Origin: Piscicola geometra | Taxonomy: Eukaryota > Annelida > Clitellata > Hirudinida > Piscicolidae | DNA length: 64,000 bases | Reading direction: 5' to 3' | NCBI GenBank assembly: GCA_943735955.1 | Contig: OX030964.1 | Span: 5,498,556-5,562,555 of the forward strand | Shown here: positions 37,443 to 49,892 of the stretch, piece by piece | Position numbering within the stretch: the first letter of the stretch is position 1 | Layout: each line of letters opens with the position of its first letter | Notes under the pieces: generated by a model | Database searches by the model: none | What the model saw: only the letters and a program-made list of their open reading frames with translations | Told to the model about the DNA's origin: nothing | Program-made: the position numbers and the translations under genes

Positions 37443-37901
37443 TTTCTAAGGGTTCGATTCATATTTTAAAGAAATAGTACATTTTTTTGAAAAATTAAGC
37501 GTAACTAAAAATTATTATTAAAGTTTATACAATGTTTTGCTTCAAGTTTTCAAAATATGGGAATAAACAGTTTATAGATAAAAATACAAATAAATATTCA
37601 ACTTTAGAAATTATTTTTTAATGATTGATTAATGAATGTTTTGAAACAGATTGAATTTGAAATTAAACATTAATAAACATACAAGTACATCCTTTAGTTT
37701 TGCATAATTAACTTTTAAATTTAAAATACAATTAAATCTTCAATTACATTTTAATATTTACATTCTAAGACTTTTTTTAGTCAAAAATATATTTATAAAT
37801 AAATATAAAATGTTCATAGTTTTTTCACTAATAATGCAAATTTATATTAAAATGTAGAAAAGACTGAATTAGAATAAAACAAAGTGAATTGTATCCTCAA
37901 A
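37443..37901. other. Divergent intergenic region, sushi-domain gene and ATXN7L3
   Basis: Only 459 bases separate the two start codons. It is AT-rich, and both promoters are expected here. No motif I can name with confidence. Confidence 0.5.
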
Positions 37902-39859
37902 ATGGCAACTTTCAGTGACTTCAAACTAGAAGACTGCCTAAAGGTTTTGATAAATATATAATTAGTTTTTATTCACTGCATTAAAACCCATTAAACCATT
38001 TCCCAACTGTATTCTTCTCAGAAACTTAAAATATCCACTTTTTCTTATCCATCATCTTTTTATTTCCACCCATGACATTCATCCAAGGAAAGCGTTTTAC
38101 AGGCGTGGATGAGCGAGTTGATAGACGACGTGTCTTATGGCTTGTGCTTCGAAATCCACAGGTCGTGCAAGAAGGGATACTTTCTGATGGATGAGTCAGA
38201 CCCCGAATCCCAGAAACAATTCCGTTAGTGCTGATGATGATGATGATGGGGATGAGGATGATGATGATGATGATGATGAGGATGATGATGATGATGATGA
38301 TGAGTCAAAGAATATGGTAGTGTTAGTTATTATTTACAGTTAATAGAAATAAGGATTAAATAAAAATATAATACTAGAAGTATGATTATCATAAAGGTAC
38401 TATTTCTAGCAACGGAACCACTGCCAGTACCATTCAATCAAATCTCTACACTCACAAAACCACACACGCACAAACATACACGCACAAACACACACACACA
38501 GAGATAGTGAACAAGAAGGGGTTGGACGTCTTTGGGCAGGTGACCAATCACAAGAAGCAGACCGAATGCCTGTGTCCCACCTGCCAACGCTGCATGGTGG
38601 CGTCCAGGTGGGTGGGTGAGTGGGTGGATCATTATCATCACTACTGGATAGTTATCATCACTACTGGATATTTGTCATTAACACTGGAGCATTATTACCA
38701 GTGGATTATCATCAGTGGATCATTACCATTCTTCCTTAACATCATGCAAATCATCATCAACACAACACCATGACCATCATTTCCAACATCTCAATTATCA
38801 TAACTATTGCAGCATAAGCATCATCAGCATAACACCATCATCATCATTTCTAGTATCAACATTATCATCAGTAACACACCATCACCATCATCACGGCATC
38901 ACCACCACCATCACAAACAAATAAATAACTCAATTTCACATGCAAATGAGTTCTCTAGAGGCCTTTTTAGAGCTCGCCACAACGCTCCAGGTTCGCACCA
39001 CACCTGGAAAAGTGCATGGGGATGGGCAGGATCAGTTCCAGGATCGCCTCTCGCAGGTTACTGAGCGCTATGTAAATGTTACGAATAATACTGTCAATAA
39101 CTTGTGAAGAGAATAGTAGTAGTAATAATGATAAAATTTGTAACATTAATATTGATAATAGTATTTATATAAAAAATAATTGTAATATTACACTAATAAT
39201 AACAATATCAATAATAATAATAATAATAATAATAATAGTAATAAAAATAATAGTAATATTAATAATAAGCAATAAATGTATACGTGACGTCACAAGCAAA
39301 TGACGTGAGAGGATTATTTGTACAGGATAGCGTCGGGCACGCAGAAGCAGAGGGGGGAGAGTGAGGGAGAGAGCAGTGTCAGCGACACCAACGACGAGTC
39401 CTACCAGAGATCCGACAAGAAAGGTGCTGATGATGATGTTGGGAATGATAGTGATGATGGTGTTGATTATGATAGTGAGGATGGTGTTGATTATGATTGT
39501 GATGATGGCTATTTAGTTTTTCTGATCATTTTTCTTTTTCTAATAACATCAAGCACCAGCCCCAACCACACTTTTCGCTTTTCTACACCACCAGATCACC
39601 TCCTCTCACCACCAATCAAATCAACTCCCACCACCAAAACACCAATCTAATTATCTCCCACCACCATGACCACCAATCAAATCAAATCATTCCTTTCACC
39701 CCAACCAACCACAAATCAAACCCCCCCCCTCCCAAACCCACCTCCACAGCAAAACGCCTACGCAAGGCGTCAGGCGGCAGTGGCAACAGCAGGAGGAAGA
39801 AGAAACTCAAGTACTCCGTCGAGAACAGTCCTAACAAGGAAGTGCCCGATCCCTCATGA
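37902..39859 (+). CDS. ATXN7L3: ATXN7L3 / Sgf11 homologue, SAGA deubiquitinase module subunit
   Basis: Six-exon model: 37902-37943, 38103-38223, 38502-38607, 38991-39056, 39326-39423, 39750-39859, giving 180 residues in phase. ATXN7L3/Sgf11 anchors the Usp22/Ubp8 deubiquitinase that removes ubiquitin from histone H2B and binds nucleosomes through a zinc finger. Residues 15-60 form the N-terminal helix region that packs with ENY2 and the protease ([23 protein letters not shown]). The SGF11 zinc finger follows, about residues 78-104, with Cys-Pro-Thr-Cys and HLEKC ligands and the conserved [14 protein letters not shown] and RIASR. The tail is acidic then strongly basic (SRRKKKLKY). The SCA7 domain present in vertebrate ATXN7L3 is absent, so it resembles fly and yeast Sgf11 in length. 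Identification is secure. Confidence 0.93.
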
Positions 39860-40528
39860 TGATGATCATGGGGTGGTGATGATGATGATCGTGATGGAGT
39901 GGTTATGCTGATTGGTGGTGATGATCATGATCGTGATGATGGGGTGGTGATGATGATCATAATGGTGGGGTGGTGCAGTAATGATTCTACTGTATCGATT
40001 AAATTGTCAATTTATGGCGATATTTTGATTATTATTGAGATGGTAATAAGAATCACATTACCATCTTCTCGGCATAACATCTATTATTATTTTCAAGAAG
40101 ATAAAACTATTTGAAAATGTTATCTGTGTAGAACTTGTCAAGGATTTGAGTAAAATACAACGAGTATTATCAACGTAAACCAGAACGAGCTTCAAGACCA
40201 CAATTATTTCTAATACTTCCTTAAAAATGAACTACAAAAGTACACAGATACTTTTAATCGAACTATACAAACGTTTTATTTTTCTGAAAAATCATTATCA
40301 TCACCCCAGCCCCATCGTGAGTCATATTACCCATCCTTTCTCATTTCTTTACTTAACTCCGTCCATCCTCTATCAATCTATCTATAACCCATCGATCCTC
40401 AATCAATCACTATCATCCTTCGATCACCCCATCCACCCGCACCCATCAATCCATCCATCCCCCACCCTTAATAATCCCATCAACTCATCCCTTCCCTCAC
40501 TCCATCCATCCATCTATCCATCCATCCA
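39860..40528. other. Convergent intergenic spacer, ATXN7L3 and WDR12
   Basis: Begins with GATGATGATC repeats right after the ATXN7L3 stop codon. It continues with AT-rich DNA and a CCATC-rich stretch at 40330-40530. No exon seen. Confidence 0.55.
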
Positions 40529-43500
40529 TCACTGCTTATAATGAAAAATCCTCATCTCCGTGTCCACACCCCCACTCAACATCAGTTCCGGCACCGACCA
40601 ATCACAACACAGGATTCTGTCCCCGTGACCACACAGGTCGTATAGGGGTGCTTTGGGGCTGTGTGTGGGAGGGAGTGGGAGGGGTGGATGGTGGGGAAAT
40701 TAATAATTTAAAATTATTATAATTTGGAATTCAGTTAATAGAGTCATCAAACGAGATCAATTTCATCACTTAATTGGGCATTTTTTACTAAATAATCTTA
40801 TAAATGCAAAAAGTTCATCTTCTAATCTTAGGTTCACACCACGCCATATCCTCAACAGATATACCCCACTCATTCTCTACCCTCCCCCCGTTACCACCCT
40901 CCCTCTTCCCTCACTAAAATGACCATCATCTTTCCTGCCCCCAAACCAAACCACCATCCTTCCCTCACCCGAAACCACCATTACCTCTCCCTCACCCTAA
41001 ACTACCACCATAACCAACCTCTCCTCAAACCAAACCACCATCCCACCACCACCCCCCCCCCAAAAAGAAACAATCCATCCCCCTCCCTTCCCCCCCCTCA
41101 CCTCCTAGTATCCCATAGTTTGGCAAGGGAGTCATAAGAAGCAGACATGAAGAGATGGTGGTTGCCTGGTGACCACGCCACCCCGCTCACCCACCCAGTG
41201 TGTGAGGTGAAGGAACTTTTAACTAGATTGCCCCCGGCTGGTGGTGGGAGGGTGGGTGGGTGGGAGGGGAGAGTGGTTAGTGGGGGGGTGGTGGTGGTGG
41301 GGGGGTGGTGGTGGTGGGTGGGTTAGAGGGTGGGGTGGGTTTATGACTGAAGTGAAAGTTGACGAGAGTGGATGAAGAGGGGATTGGAAGAGATTGTAAT
41401 TTTTGTAAAGTGTTTTAAAAATGGCTGAATGTGGAACGTCCCAAATGGTACTGGGGGGAAACACTTTAAAGTGGTCGAAACAGTTCGATTTTACAATGAA
41501 GTAGCATAGCAATCAACTAAAAACTATTAAAAGTGGCGGGAAAATTCACTTTTGAAATATTCAAACAATCAAACTAACACGTGATCCTGGGGTCGTACAT
41601 GCGAATGTGTCGGTCACATGACGCTGTTAGGAAGGCCTGATTGGCTGGAGAGTGGGCCAATGACATTAAAGGCTTGCTGGTGGTCTGTGTTGGTGGTGGT
41701 GATGATGATGAAAATCATGATGGTGATGATGATAAAGATGATGACTATGGTGACGACGATAGTAATGATAACTATGGTGATGATATTAACAATGATGGAT
41801 ATGATAATAAGGGTTATGATAATGATAACAAGGGTGATGATAACGATTGCTAACTACGCACTATAGAGCTGATCATCTTGCCAAGTTTGGCGTCCCAGAT
41901 CTTCACGTGCTGGTCCAGAGAGGCCGACATCACCTGGTGTGGTTGTTGTTGTTGTCGTGTTGTGGTGATGATGTTGTTGTGGTAATGTTGTTGTTGTTTT
42001 GTTGTGGTGATGTTGTTGTTGTGGTAATGTTGGAGTTGTTTTGTTGTGGTGATGTTGTTGCTGTGGTAATGTTGGGGTTGTTGTGTTGTGGTGATGTGGT
42101 TGTTGTGGTAATGTTGGGGTTGTTGTGTTGTGGTGATGTGGTTGTTGTGGTAATGTTGGGGTTGTTTTGTTGTGGTGATGTTGTTGTCGTGTTGTTGTTG
42201 TGATTATGTTGTGGTTGTTGTGAGTTTGTAGTTTTGTTGTTGTGGTCATGCGGTAGTTGTAGTCATGTTGTGGCTGTAACAACTGCATAAGTGACCAAAC
42301 AACAACATCAATGGCATCAGCAGCCACAATAATAGCAACAACAGCAACACTACCGCATACCCACAACCTCCACGCGGTGCGGTGGGGGGCGCTTGCGCCT
42401 CAAATGTGGGTACTTTCGGCCACCCTGCCAGGGCAGACTCTGCAAGACAGCCCAGGAGACAACAAACTCCTATCTGGACAGACTGCCCAGCCCTGGAACA
42501 AGGGCTGGGCAAGAACACAAGAGAACTGACTCAAGAGCCTGGCAGGGCAGCGCAGCTGGTCGAGACTATTCTCCCCAGACTGCTGAACAACACAACGAAA
42601 TACAACAACAACAACAGCAACATCATAACAAAAAATTATACAAATAACAATATTAAGAGTACCTTCTCGTTGTCTAGGCAACAGAAAAAATAAAAACAAC
42701 AATAACAAAAACATCAGTATTTTATTTTAATATAAACAAAGATAGCAACAATATAACAATAAAAACAATAACACTTACCGTTGTCTTGCAAAAAACAACA
42801 ACAACAACAACAGCAGCAATAACAGCAGAACCTTATCGTCGTCTAGCCAGCAGACACTGGTGATCTGGCCCCTGTGTGAGTCGGCATCGTCTCCAGGCGT
42901 GCAGGAGGGGTCTATCGTCTGCACCGGAAGCTGATCGATGCATGGATGGATGCATGGATGGATGGGTGGGTGCATTCATGCATGGATGGATGGATGCATG
43001 GATGCATGCATGGATGGATGCGTGGGTGGGTAGATGCATGGATGGATGGATGCATGCATGCATGGATGGATGGATGCATGCATGCATGGATGGATGGATG
43101 CGTGGGTGGGTGGATGCATGGATGGATGGATGGATGGATGCATGCATGGATGGATGCATGCATGCATGGATGGATGGATGCATGCATGGATGGATGGATG
43201 GATGCATGGATGGATGGATGCATGCATGCATGGATGAGAGTGTTAAATTGTAAAAGATAGCGATTAAATGATTGTGAAACTAAATGCTTTTTTTAATGGT
43301 TTCATTTAAATTTAAAAACCATCCCACCACTCACCCTAATGTTCACTCCTTCCTCCACCCTCCTCCTCTTATTTCCTGTCGTTTTCACCCCCTTCTCTCC
43401 ATCGCCCACCTCCCCATCGCCATCGTCCAACACAGCTGAGGAGGTGAAAAGTAAATATTTATATGTGTGTTAAAGAAAATATCCTATACGTTAAAACGAC

Positions 43501-46500
43501 TGAAAATATAGATAATAAAAGATAAATAAAAATAATAAAAGATTAATAAAAAAAAGAGTAATAATAAAAAAATTATAAAATGATAATATTAATAATGATA
43601 ATAATCAAAAATAATGATAATAATAATAATAATCTTGAAGGCCACCTGTGGACCAAATGTTGATGACGCAATCCATGGAGCCAGTAGCGAACTGCAGATC
43701 CAATCATAAAATTATTCTATTTCTATTCACTTTTTACTGTTATATTTATTATTATTTTAAAAAAAGTATTTTATTAAATATAATAATATTATTAATAATA
43801 AATTATATTATTATTATTCTGTTTTTATTATTTTATATTATTATGAAAAACCACTTTATCCTTTCATACCCAATGAAAAATGTAAATTAATCCCTCTGCC
43901 ACTATCAAAAAACATTACCATCATCACGACTACCACGATTTAAACCTAACACACCTACCACCCTAACCACCCACCCCTCCCTCCACCACTCACCACCACC
44001 ACAATCACCCACATTGACCCTCCCTCCACCACCACCACCCACCCCTCCCTCCACCCACCACCACCACCACTACGCACTACCTCATCCACCCCTCCCTCCA
44101 CACACCACCACCCACCCACCCATCCTTCCCTCCACCACCACCACCCACCCCTCCCTTCACCCACCCACCACTTCCTCCACCCACCCCACCCACCACCACC
44201 ACACGCACGTGGGTAAGGTCAGGGGCCGGGGCGACACACTGCACCCTCTTCGGCTTGGTCACGTGCATCGATGACTCACTCAACTCTGGCATTGGACACA
44301 CCCCCTCCTTCAACACCACGCCCCCCTGGTGATGGTGATGATGATGATGATGATGGTGGTGGTGATGATGGTGATGGTGGTGATGATGATGATGGTGATG
44401 GTGGTGATGATGATGGTAATGGTGGTGTGTGATGTTGGTGATGATGATAGTGATGGCTTCTCTCATGATGATGATGGTGATGGTGGTGATGATGATGGTA
44501 ATGGTGGTGTGTGATGTTGGTGATGATGATAGTGATGGCTTCTCTCATGATGATGATGATGAAAAGCATAAACCATAATACTCAATTTTATTCCAATTAT
44601 AATAAAATTGGAATATATATGAGAAATAATAATAGAATTATAATTAAAACAAATTGTCCTAAATTTGAAAAAAGTAACCCATAATTAAAATAAATTATCA
44701 TAAAATTAAAACAAATTAATAAATAATTGCGAAGAATTTCCTGCGGACCTTACTACTCGATTCCTTCTTCCACTGCCACATCACAGCGGTGCCATCATCA
44801 GAGCACGTGACAAACCTCTTGTGCGTGCATGAAGCGTCTGTGAGATGTGAATGGAGGGATGTGTGGACGGGTGAATGGATAGATTAAAACCCACCCTCCC
44901 CCATTCAACCAACTCAAACAACCTCTCAACCCCTTTTCAACCCAACCATCAACCAACCCGGCTCCCCTCAACTCTTCAACCAATTTTCCCCACTTTCAAC
45001 CAACCTTCCTCCCTTCACCCCAGCATTAACTAGCCCCTCTCCCCCCCCAGCAACCAACTAACCACAACCCACCTCACCCATCCTCCACCAACCACCAACC
45101 AACCACCTAACCCACCCAACCAACCCCTTCACCCATCCACCAACCAACCAACCAACCAACCCCCTCACCCACCCTCCACCAACCAACCAATTAACCCACC
45201 AACCAACCAACCCCCTCACCCATCCTCCACCAAACCAACCAACCAACCCATGTTGAGAGGTTGTTTGAGTCGGGTGAATGGATAGATTTAAACCCATCCT
45301 CCCCCATTCAACCAACTCAAACAACCTCTCAACCCCTTTTCAACCCAACCAACAACCAACCCTGCAACCAATTTCCCCCACTTTCAACCAACCTTCCTCC
45401 CTTCACCCCAGCATTAACTAGCCCTCCCCCCATCCTCCACCAACCACCCACCTAACCACCCAACCAACCCACCAGAAATCCAGCAGACCCCCTTGATGGC
45501 GCACAGTTCTGTGCTGTGCGCGTGTGTGGTGTGTAGTAGCTTTCCCTCACCAGACCACAGTCTAACCGTTCCATCATAGCATGCTGATAGAATACTGGCG
45601 GTGGTGGTGGAGGGGAGGAGAGATGGTGGTGGAGATGGGTGGGTGGGTTAGTGATGGAGTGATTGACTGGACGGAATGATGGTGGAGTGATGAGTGGATT
45701 TGAATGAAGAAGATTGGTTGGGAAAGTGATGGATAGGTAGATGGGTTGGGATGGTGGGTGGAATGGGAACCCACCATCGATCCATCCCTCATCCCTAATT
45801 CCACCCACCATCCCTCATTCTTTATCCCATCCACCCATCCATCCATTGATCCATCCATCCATCCATCCATCCCTCCTAACGTTTGCGAGTCGAGGGCGCG
45901 GATGGATGAGATCCAATCCTCGTGGTCCAGCCACTCGCCCACGTCGGGTGCTGGCAACTTCTCCACGTACTCAATCTCGACTTGTTCCTGTGATTGAGAT
46001 GATGATGATGAAGGTGTGGTGGAGTGGGAAGAAGAAGAAAAATAGGATGGAAATAGAAAATAAGTAAATAAAATCTATTTTTTTTAAACTATACAAAAAT
46101 GAAGTGGAAGAAATTAGAAGTAAAGTGACAATAATGTTATTTAGGCAAAAATGCTAGTTGAAATGTTGATAAATGGTAACAAAGATATTTTTAATGGGGT
46201 GAGGTTTATTGGATAAACCTCTTTCAACGTCCCTCACTCCCATGGCCTTCTATCACCCTCTAACCCTTCCCTTGCATCCTTTCCATACCCTCCTCACCCC
46301 AATAACCTTCTCTCATCCCCTCTCCCACGCCACCCTCACCACCACACTTGCTCTTCCACTCCCCGTTCCCTTCCCTCCTTCCACTCACCTTCTCTGATCC
46401 CCTCACCGCATCTACCCACTTGCGCTCAACCCCTCCTCCCCCTCACATATACCCTCCTCACCACTCACCCCAACAGCCTCCTCCCCCTCACATATACCCT

Positions 46501-47367
46501 CCTCCCCTCACATATACCCTCCTCACCACTCACCCCAACAGCCTTCTCTTCCAGATGCTCCTTTAACGCCACCCTCAGGAGCTCCCCTTTGATGAGGAAG
46601 TCGAACGAGATGTGGCTCTCCGTCGGCTTGTCTGTGGTGGTGGTGGTGGTGGTGATGATGATTGGGTGATGATGATGATTGAATGATGATGATGATGATG
46701 ATGATTGGGTGATCGGGTGATGATGATGACGATGATTGTGTGATTGGTTGATGGTGATGATGATTGGGTGATCGGTTGATGATGATGTCTATTTATGCAG
46801 TTGCCATTGTGATCAGGTGATGATAATGATGATGATGATAATGGTCATGATGATGATGTAACAGTGGTAACAAGGGTGGCAAGTGATTTCTGTTTACAAG
46901 TAACTTAGTTACTTGTTATTTCTTGAAGTAACATTCTTTTTTAGAAGATTGTGATGATAATGTTGAAGATGATAATGTTGAGGATGATAATGTTGAGGAT
47001 GATAATGTTGATGGTGAAAATGTTGATGGTGAAAATGTTGAGGATGATAATGTAGATGATAATGATGAGGATGATAATGATGATGGTGAAAATGATGATG
47101 TAGGAGAACAAACCAGGGTAGAGTAGTTGGTTGACCATGGCATTAAGTTCCTTGGTGGTGACCGAGGTGGAGATGTCAATGAAGATGTCAGGCAGGGAGT
47201 ATCTGGAAATTATGGTTTATTTTATAGGAATGCTATGGTTGGAAGTTGATTGTGGAGTTTTTAGTGAAAAAATTTTATAAAAAATGTAAATGATTTGATT
47301 TTCACTTTGGTAGTTTTGTAACAAATTTAGCTGGAATTTTTTCATCATTGTCACTTCCTTCTGCCAT
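40529..47367 (-). CDS. WDR12: WDR12, ribosome biogenesis WD40 protein (PeBoW complex)
   Basis: Fourteen-exon minus-strand model: 47367-47306, 47202-47114, 46631-46534, 45987-45881, 45594-45473, 44837-44749, 44325-44209, 43691-43646, 43435-43335, 42930-42832, 41933-41862, 41684-41581, 41215-41102, 40658-40529. It gives 449 residues with all phases consistent. WDR12/Ytm1 works with Pes1 and Bop1 in 60S subunit maturation in the nucleolus, and its N-terminal NLE domain is the substrate of the AAA ATPase Rea1/Midasin. The NLE domain spans residues 20-95 ([46 protein letters not shown]). Seven WD40 blades follow, with [54 protein letters not shown] and the last ending [20 protein letters not shown] and [14 protein letters not shown] match the family. 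A basic linker (NKRRR) fits nuclear import. Start ATG precedes [10 protein letters not shown]. Confidence 0.95.
41940..42240. repeat. GTTGTTGTGGTGATG minisatellite, WDR12 intron 10
   Basis: About six units of roughly 45 bases built from GTTGTTGTGGTAATGTTG and GTTGTTTTGTTGTGGTGATG. It starts at the exon 11 acceptor (minus strand), whose 3' end CACAACCACACCAG belongs to the repeat. Confidence 0.85.
42346..42625 (+). mobile_element. SINE-like element containing the shared 85-base module (copy 2)
   Basis: It starts ACCGCATACCCACAACCTCC, the inverted equivalent of the 36007-36090 module. It continues through about 190 bases of unique body (GACAGACTGCCCAGCCC; GAACTGACTCAAGAGCCTGG) and ends in AACACAACGAAATACAACAA followed by CAA repeats. 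The bounded length and simple tail suggest a SINE. I do not recognise the family. It lies in WDR12 intron 10, antisense. Confidence 0.65.
42942..43242. repeat. GGATGGATGCATGCAT array, WDR12 intron 9
   Basis: Period-4 GGAT/GCAT units begin about 10 bases from the exon 10 acceptor. Open frames on both strands (Met-His-Pro-Ser-Ile and Met-Asp-Gly-Trp types) are artefacts. Confidence 0.95.
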
Positions 47368-48249
47368 TTCAGCCTGTTAATGAAAAATAAATTTACCTTT
47401 ATTGGTTTTTTCATTAAACTTTAATTATTAAAGTTTTAATTATTTTATTTTAATTATTAAAGTTTTATTGAAAAGAATTATGGTTTGTGAAATTTGTGAA
47501 AAATCATTTTTATGATATTTAAAAATGTTCATGAAACTAACTTTTTGTTTTCAAAAGTCTAGAAAATGAAAGGATTAAAAATATGAATTTAAAACTTGAG
47601 ACTTAACACACAATAACGATATTCAGAAAACATAGACAAAAATGTAGTTATACATGTTAAAAATATAGTTAGCTTATTACAATTAACTTTTATATAAATA
47701 ATTTTTAAAACTAATCACATAACTTTTCAAAACTCTTTTTAAGATACATCTTATAATAATATTTTATGAATTGAACAATCTCATTAACTCATATTAAAGT
47801 ACATTATTGAGTTCATAAAAACACATGTAAATAAAGCAATACTACCAAAAACAGACACACACGCACAAAAACACATACACTTGCAAGCACAAACACACAT
47901 ACAAATACAAGCATAAACACACATACTCACGCACAAGCAAGCAGAAACACATATACAAATACATGTAAAAACATACACAAACACATAAGAATACAAGCAC
48001 AAACACATACAAGCAGGCACAAACACACACACACAAAAGCACATAAGAATACAAGCAAAAACACACACACACACAAACACACACGAAAACGTATGGGAAA
48101 AATCCCATAAAAAAGTAAGATTTTGTTAGCTTCAAAGTGCTGTTCTTATCAAAATAACCGTCGAATGGCTGGATAAACGCATAAACAACACGCATTTTCG
48201 TGCAGCTCTGAAATTGTATTTATAAACGTTTGTTTTTATACACAATTTT

Positions 48250-48370
48250 ATCGTTAGACTCTTTGTATATATATATACAAATGGTCTAAAGATACATGTA
48301 TTTGTTTTTTTTTATACACAATTGCATCGTTGGACTTTTTGTATATACATCTACAAATAGTCTAACGATA
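48250..48370. repeat. Two tandem 76-base units, each an imperfect hairpin
   Basis: Unit 1 pairs ATCGTTAGACTCTTTGTA with TACAAATGGTCTAAAGAT around TATATATA. Unit 2 pairs ATCGTTGGACTTTTTGTA with TACAAATAGTCTAACGAT around a short loop. Each hairpin is followed by ACATGTATTTG. The two starts are 76 bases apart. Confidence 0.85.
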
Positions 48371-48742
48371 CATGTATTTGTAGTTTTCAAAAGTTATAAA
48401 TTTATACATTTTATATCGTATATTCATCGATGGGTGAATATAGGTGGTATGTGAGTAGTAAAGGAATGATGCAGTCTTTTGGAGATACAACTGAACGAAC
48501 AATTTAAAGAATTTTCCATCTTTTGTTGGTTTTCTGGCAGAAGAGTCTGATTGATGTTTCTCCTACCTCAATTAAGAGTGGAATGTTTTCTTGATTAATT
48601 TGAAACAAAAGTTGCAGAAAGTGTGGATAAAGTGAATAATATTTTTTAATATAACTTCGAAGTTGTGGGTTTCCTCCATTTGGAACGCGAAAATAATATT
48701 TGAGTCTTATATATAATTTATAATATAAGTTTTAATAATTTA

Positions 48743-48885
48743 TATCAAGTTAAATACCTCATTATAAGTTTTATCAAGTTAAATACCTCATTATAAGTTA
48801 TATCAAGTTAAATACCTCATTATAAGTTATATCAAGTTAAATACCTCATTATAAGTTATATCAAGTTAAATAAGTTATAATAAAA
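48743..48885. repeat. 29-base AT-rich minisatellite, about five copies
   Basis: Units contain TATATCAAGTTAAATACCTC followed by ATTATAAGT. It ends about 80 bases upstream of the ATG at 48967. Confidence 0.9.
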
Positions 48886-48966
48886 GTTATATCGTGAAAC
48901 AGATTCTGAAGGTGAAGATAGCACTTGAAGCTAACAAACAAATAATCGTATATTGAGGTCATAACG

Positions 48967-49892
48967 ATGTTTTTCTCCAACACAAGTGAGTGAAAAAAAT
49001 GTAATCGAATGGAACACAAGTAGACTCACTTTCTAGTTATGAAATACATACAATGCACCATTTATTGCAGACAATATAATATAATACAAAATTAAACGAC
49101 TTATTATACCTGCCACGACCACGTAACCCCAACCACCATCACAAAACCACCCACAACAATCAACCCACCACAACCACAAAACCACCGTCAGTACCCACCA
49201 CAAAGACAACGACAAAAATTAATAAAAAACGATCCACAACCACCACAACAACCACACCTAAAACCCCCTCACAACCACCACAACAACCACACTTAAAACC
49301 CCCTCACAACCACCAGTATTCATGCTGGCAGCATGCGCGGGTTTCATCGGGCTTTCCGGCTTCATCCTCGTTGGACTTGCCATCCTGGGCAGACGGAGGA
49401 GGAGGCAGATGGGCGGTCATTTTGACTGGAAACACTACAGCGGCTCCAGCAGTTGTTACTATGACGACGATGCTAACAGAAGAAGAGAACAAGAGATGGA
49501 GTGGGATGATGGGGAGCTGTGTATCATCGTGAATCCAATGGATATGTACAAGGTTGTGGATGTGTGTGTGTGTGTTTGGTTTTGTGTGCACACATATTTT
49601 TACAGCGTGCTTACTATGGATACGACTAGAAAATAAAATTGAAATATATAAAAATTTGTGTACAAATATTTTTTCTAAATATGTTTTAAAAAATATTGTA
49701 AAAACTTTTTTTGAACAGTGCGAAGATAAGGAAGACGTCAAGGAAGCAAGTCAAATGCCGGAAGCACTGAGTGATGGAGAGAGTGAAGAGGAAGAGGAGG
49801 AATGGGATGCTAAAAAAGAAAAGAAAAAAGAAGAAATGGCTGCAAAGAAAGGGGTCGAGTTGGAGTGGGATGACGGCATGTTGGTGGTGTGA
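48967..49892 (+). CDS. Small single-pass membrane protein with duplicated EWDDG motif, unrecognised
   Basis: Three-exon model: 48967-48985, 49317-49552, 49719-49892, giving 142 residues in phase. The N-terminus MFFSNTIFMLAACAGFIG runs into a hydrophobic helix (GLSGFILVGLAILG, about residues 7-32) followed at once by RRRRR, which predicts a signal-anchor with a cytoplasmic C-terminus. The rest is Tyr/Ser-rich, then highly acidic (SDGESEEEEEEWD), then Lys-rich. EWDDGEL (about 71-77) and EWDDGML near the C-terminus repeat the same motif, each followed by hydrophobic residues. No conserved domain I can name. It diverges from WDR12. Splice sites are good (AACACAA|GTGAGT and AACCACCAG). The small first exon is the least certain part. 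Function unknown. Confidence 0.65.

Larger units (their letters stand above)
47373..48966. other. Divergent intergenic region, WDR12 and the 142-residue membrane protein gene
   Basis: Contains AC-rich variant repeats (47845-48085), two tandem hairpin units (48237-48385) and five copies of a 29-base unit (48743-48870). Promoters for both flanking genes should be here. The sequence around 48150-48240 is ordinary and unannotated. Confidence 0.6.

Noticed and set aside
38975..39080. A possible SINE, because of GAGCGCTATGTAAATG
   Set aside because: 38991-39056 encodes the conserved SGF11 zinc-finger continuation in phase, so it is an ATXN7L3 exon.
42833..43260. Met-His-Ala-Ser-Ile-His and Met-Asp-Gly-Trp frames on both strands
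   Set aside because: Period-4 GGATGCAT repeats. Only 42832-42930 on the minus strand is coding (WDR12 exon 10).
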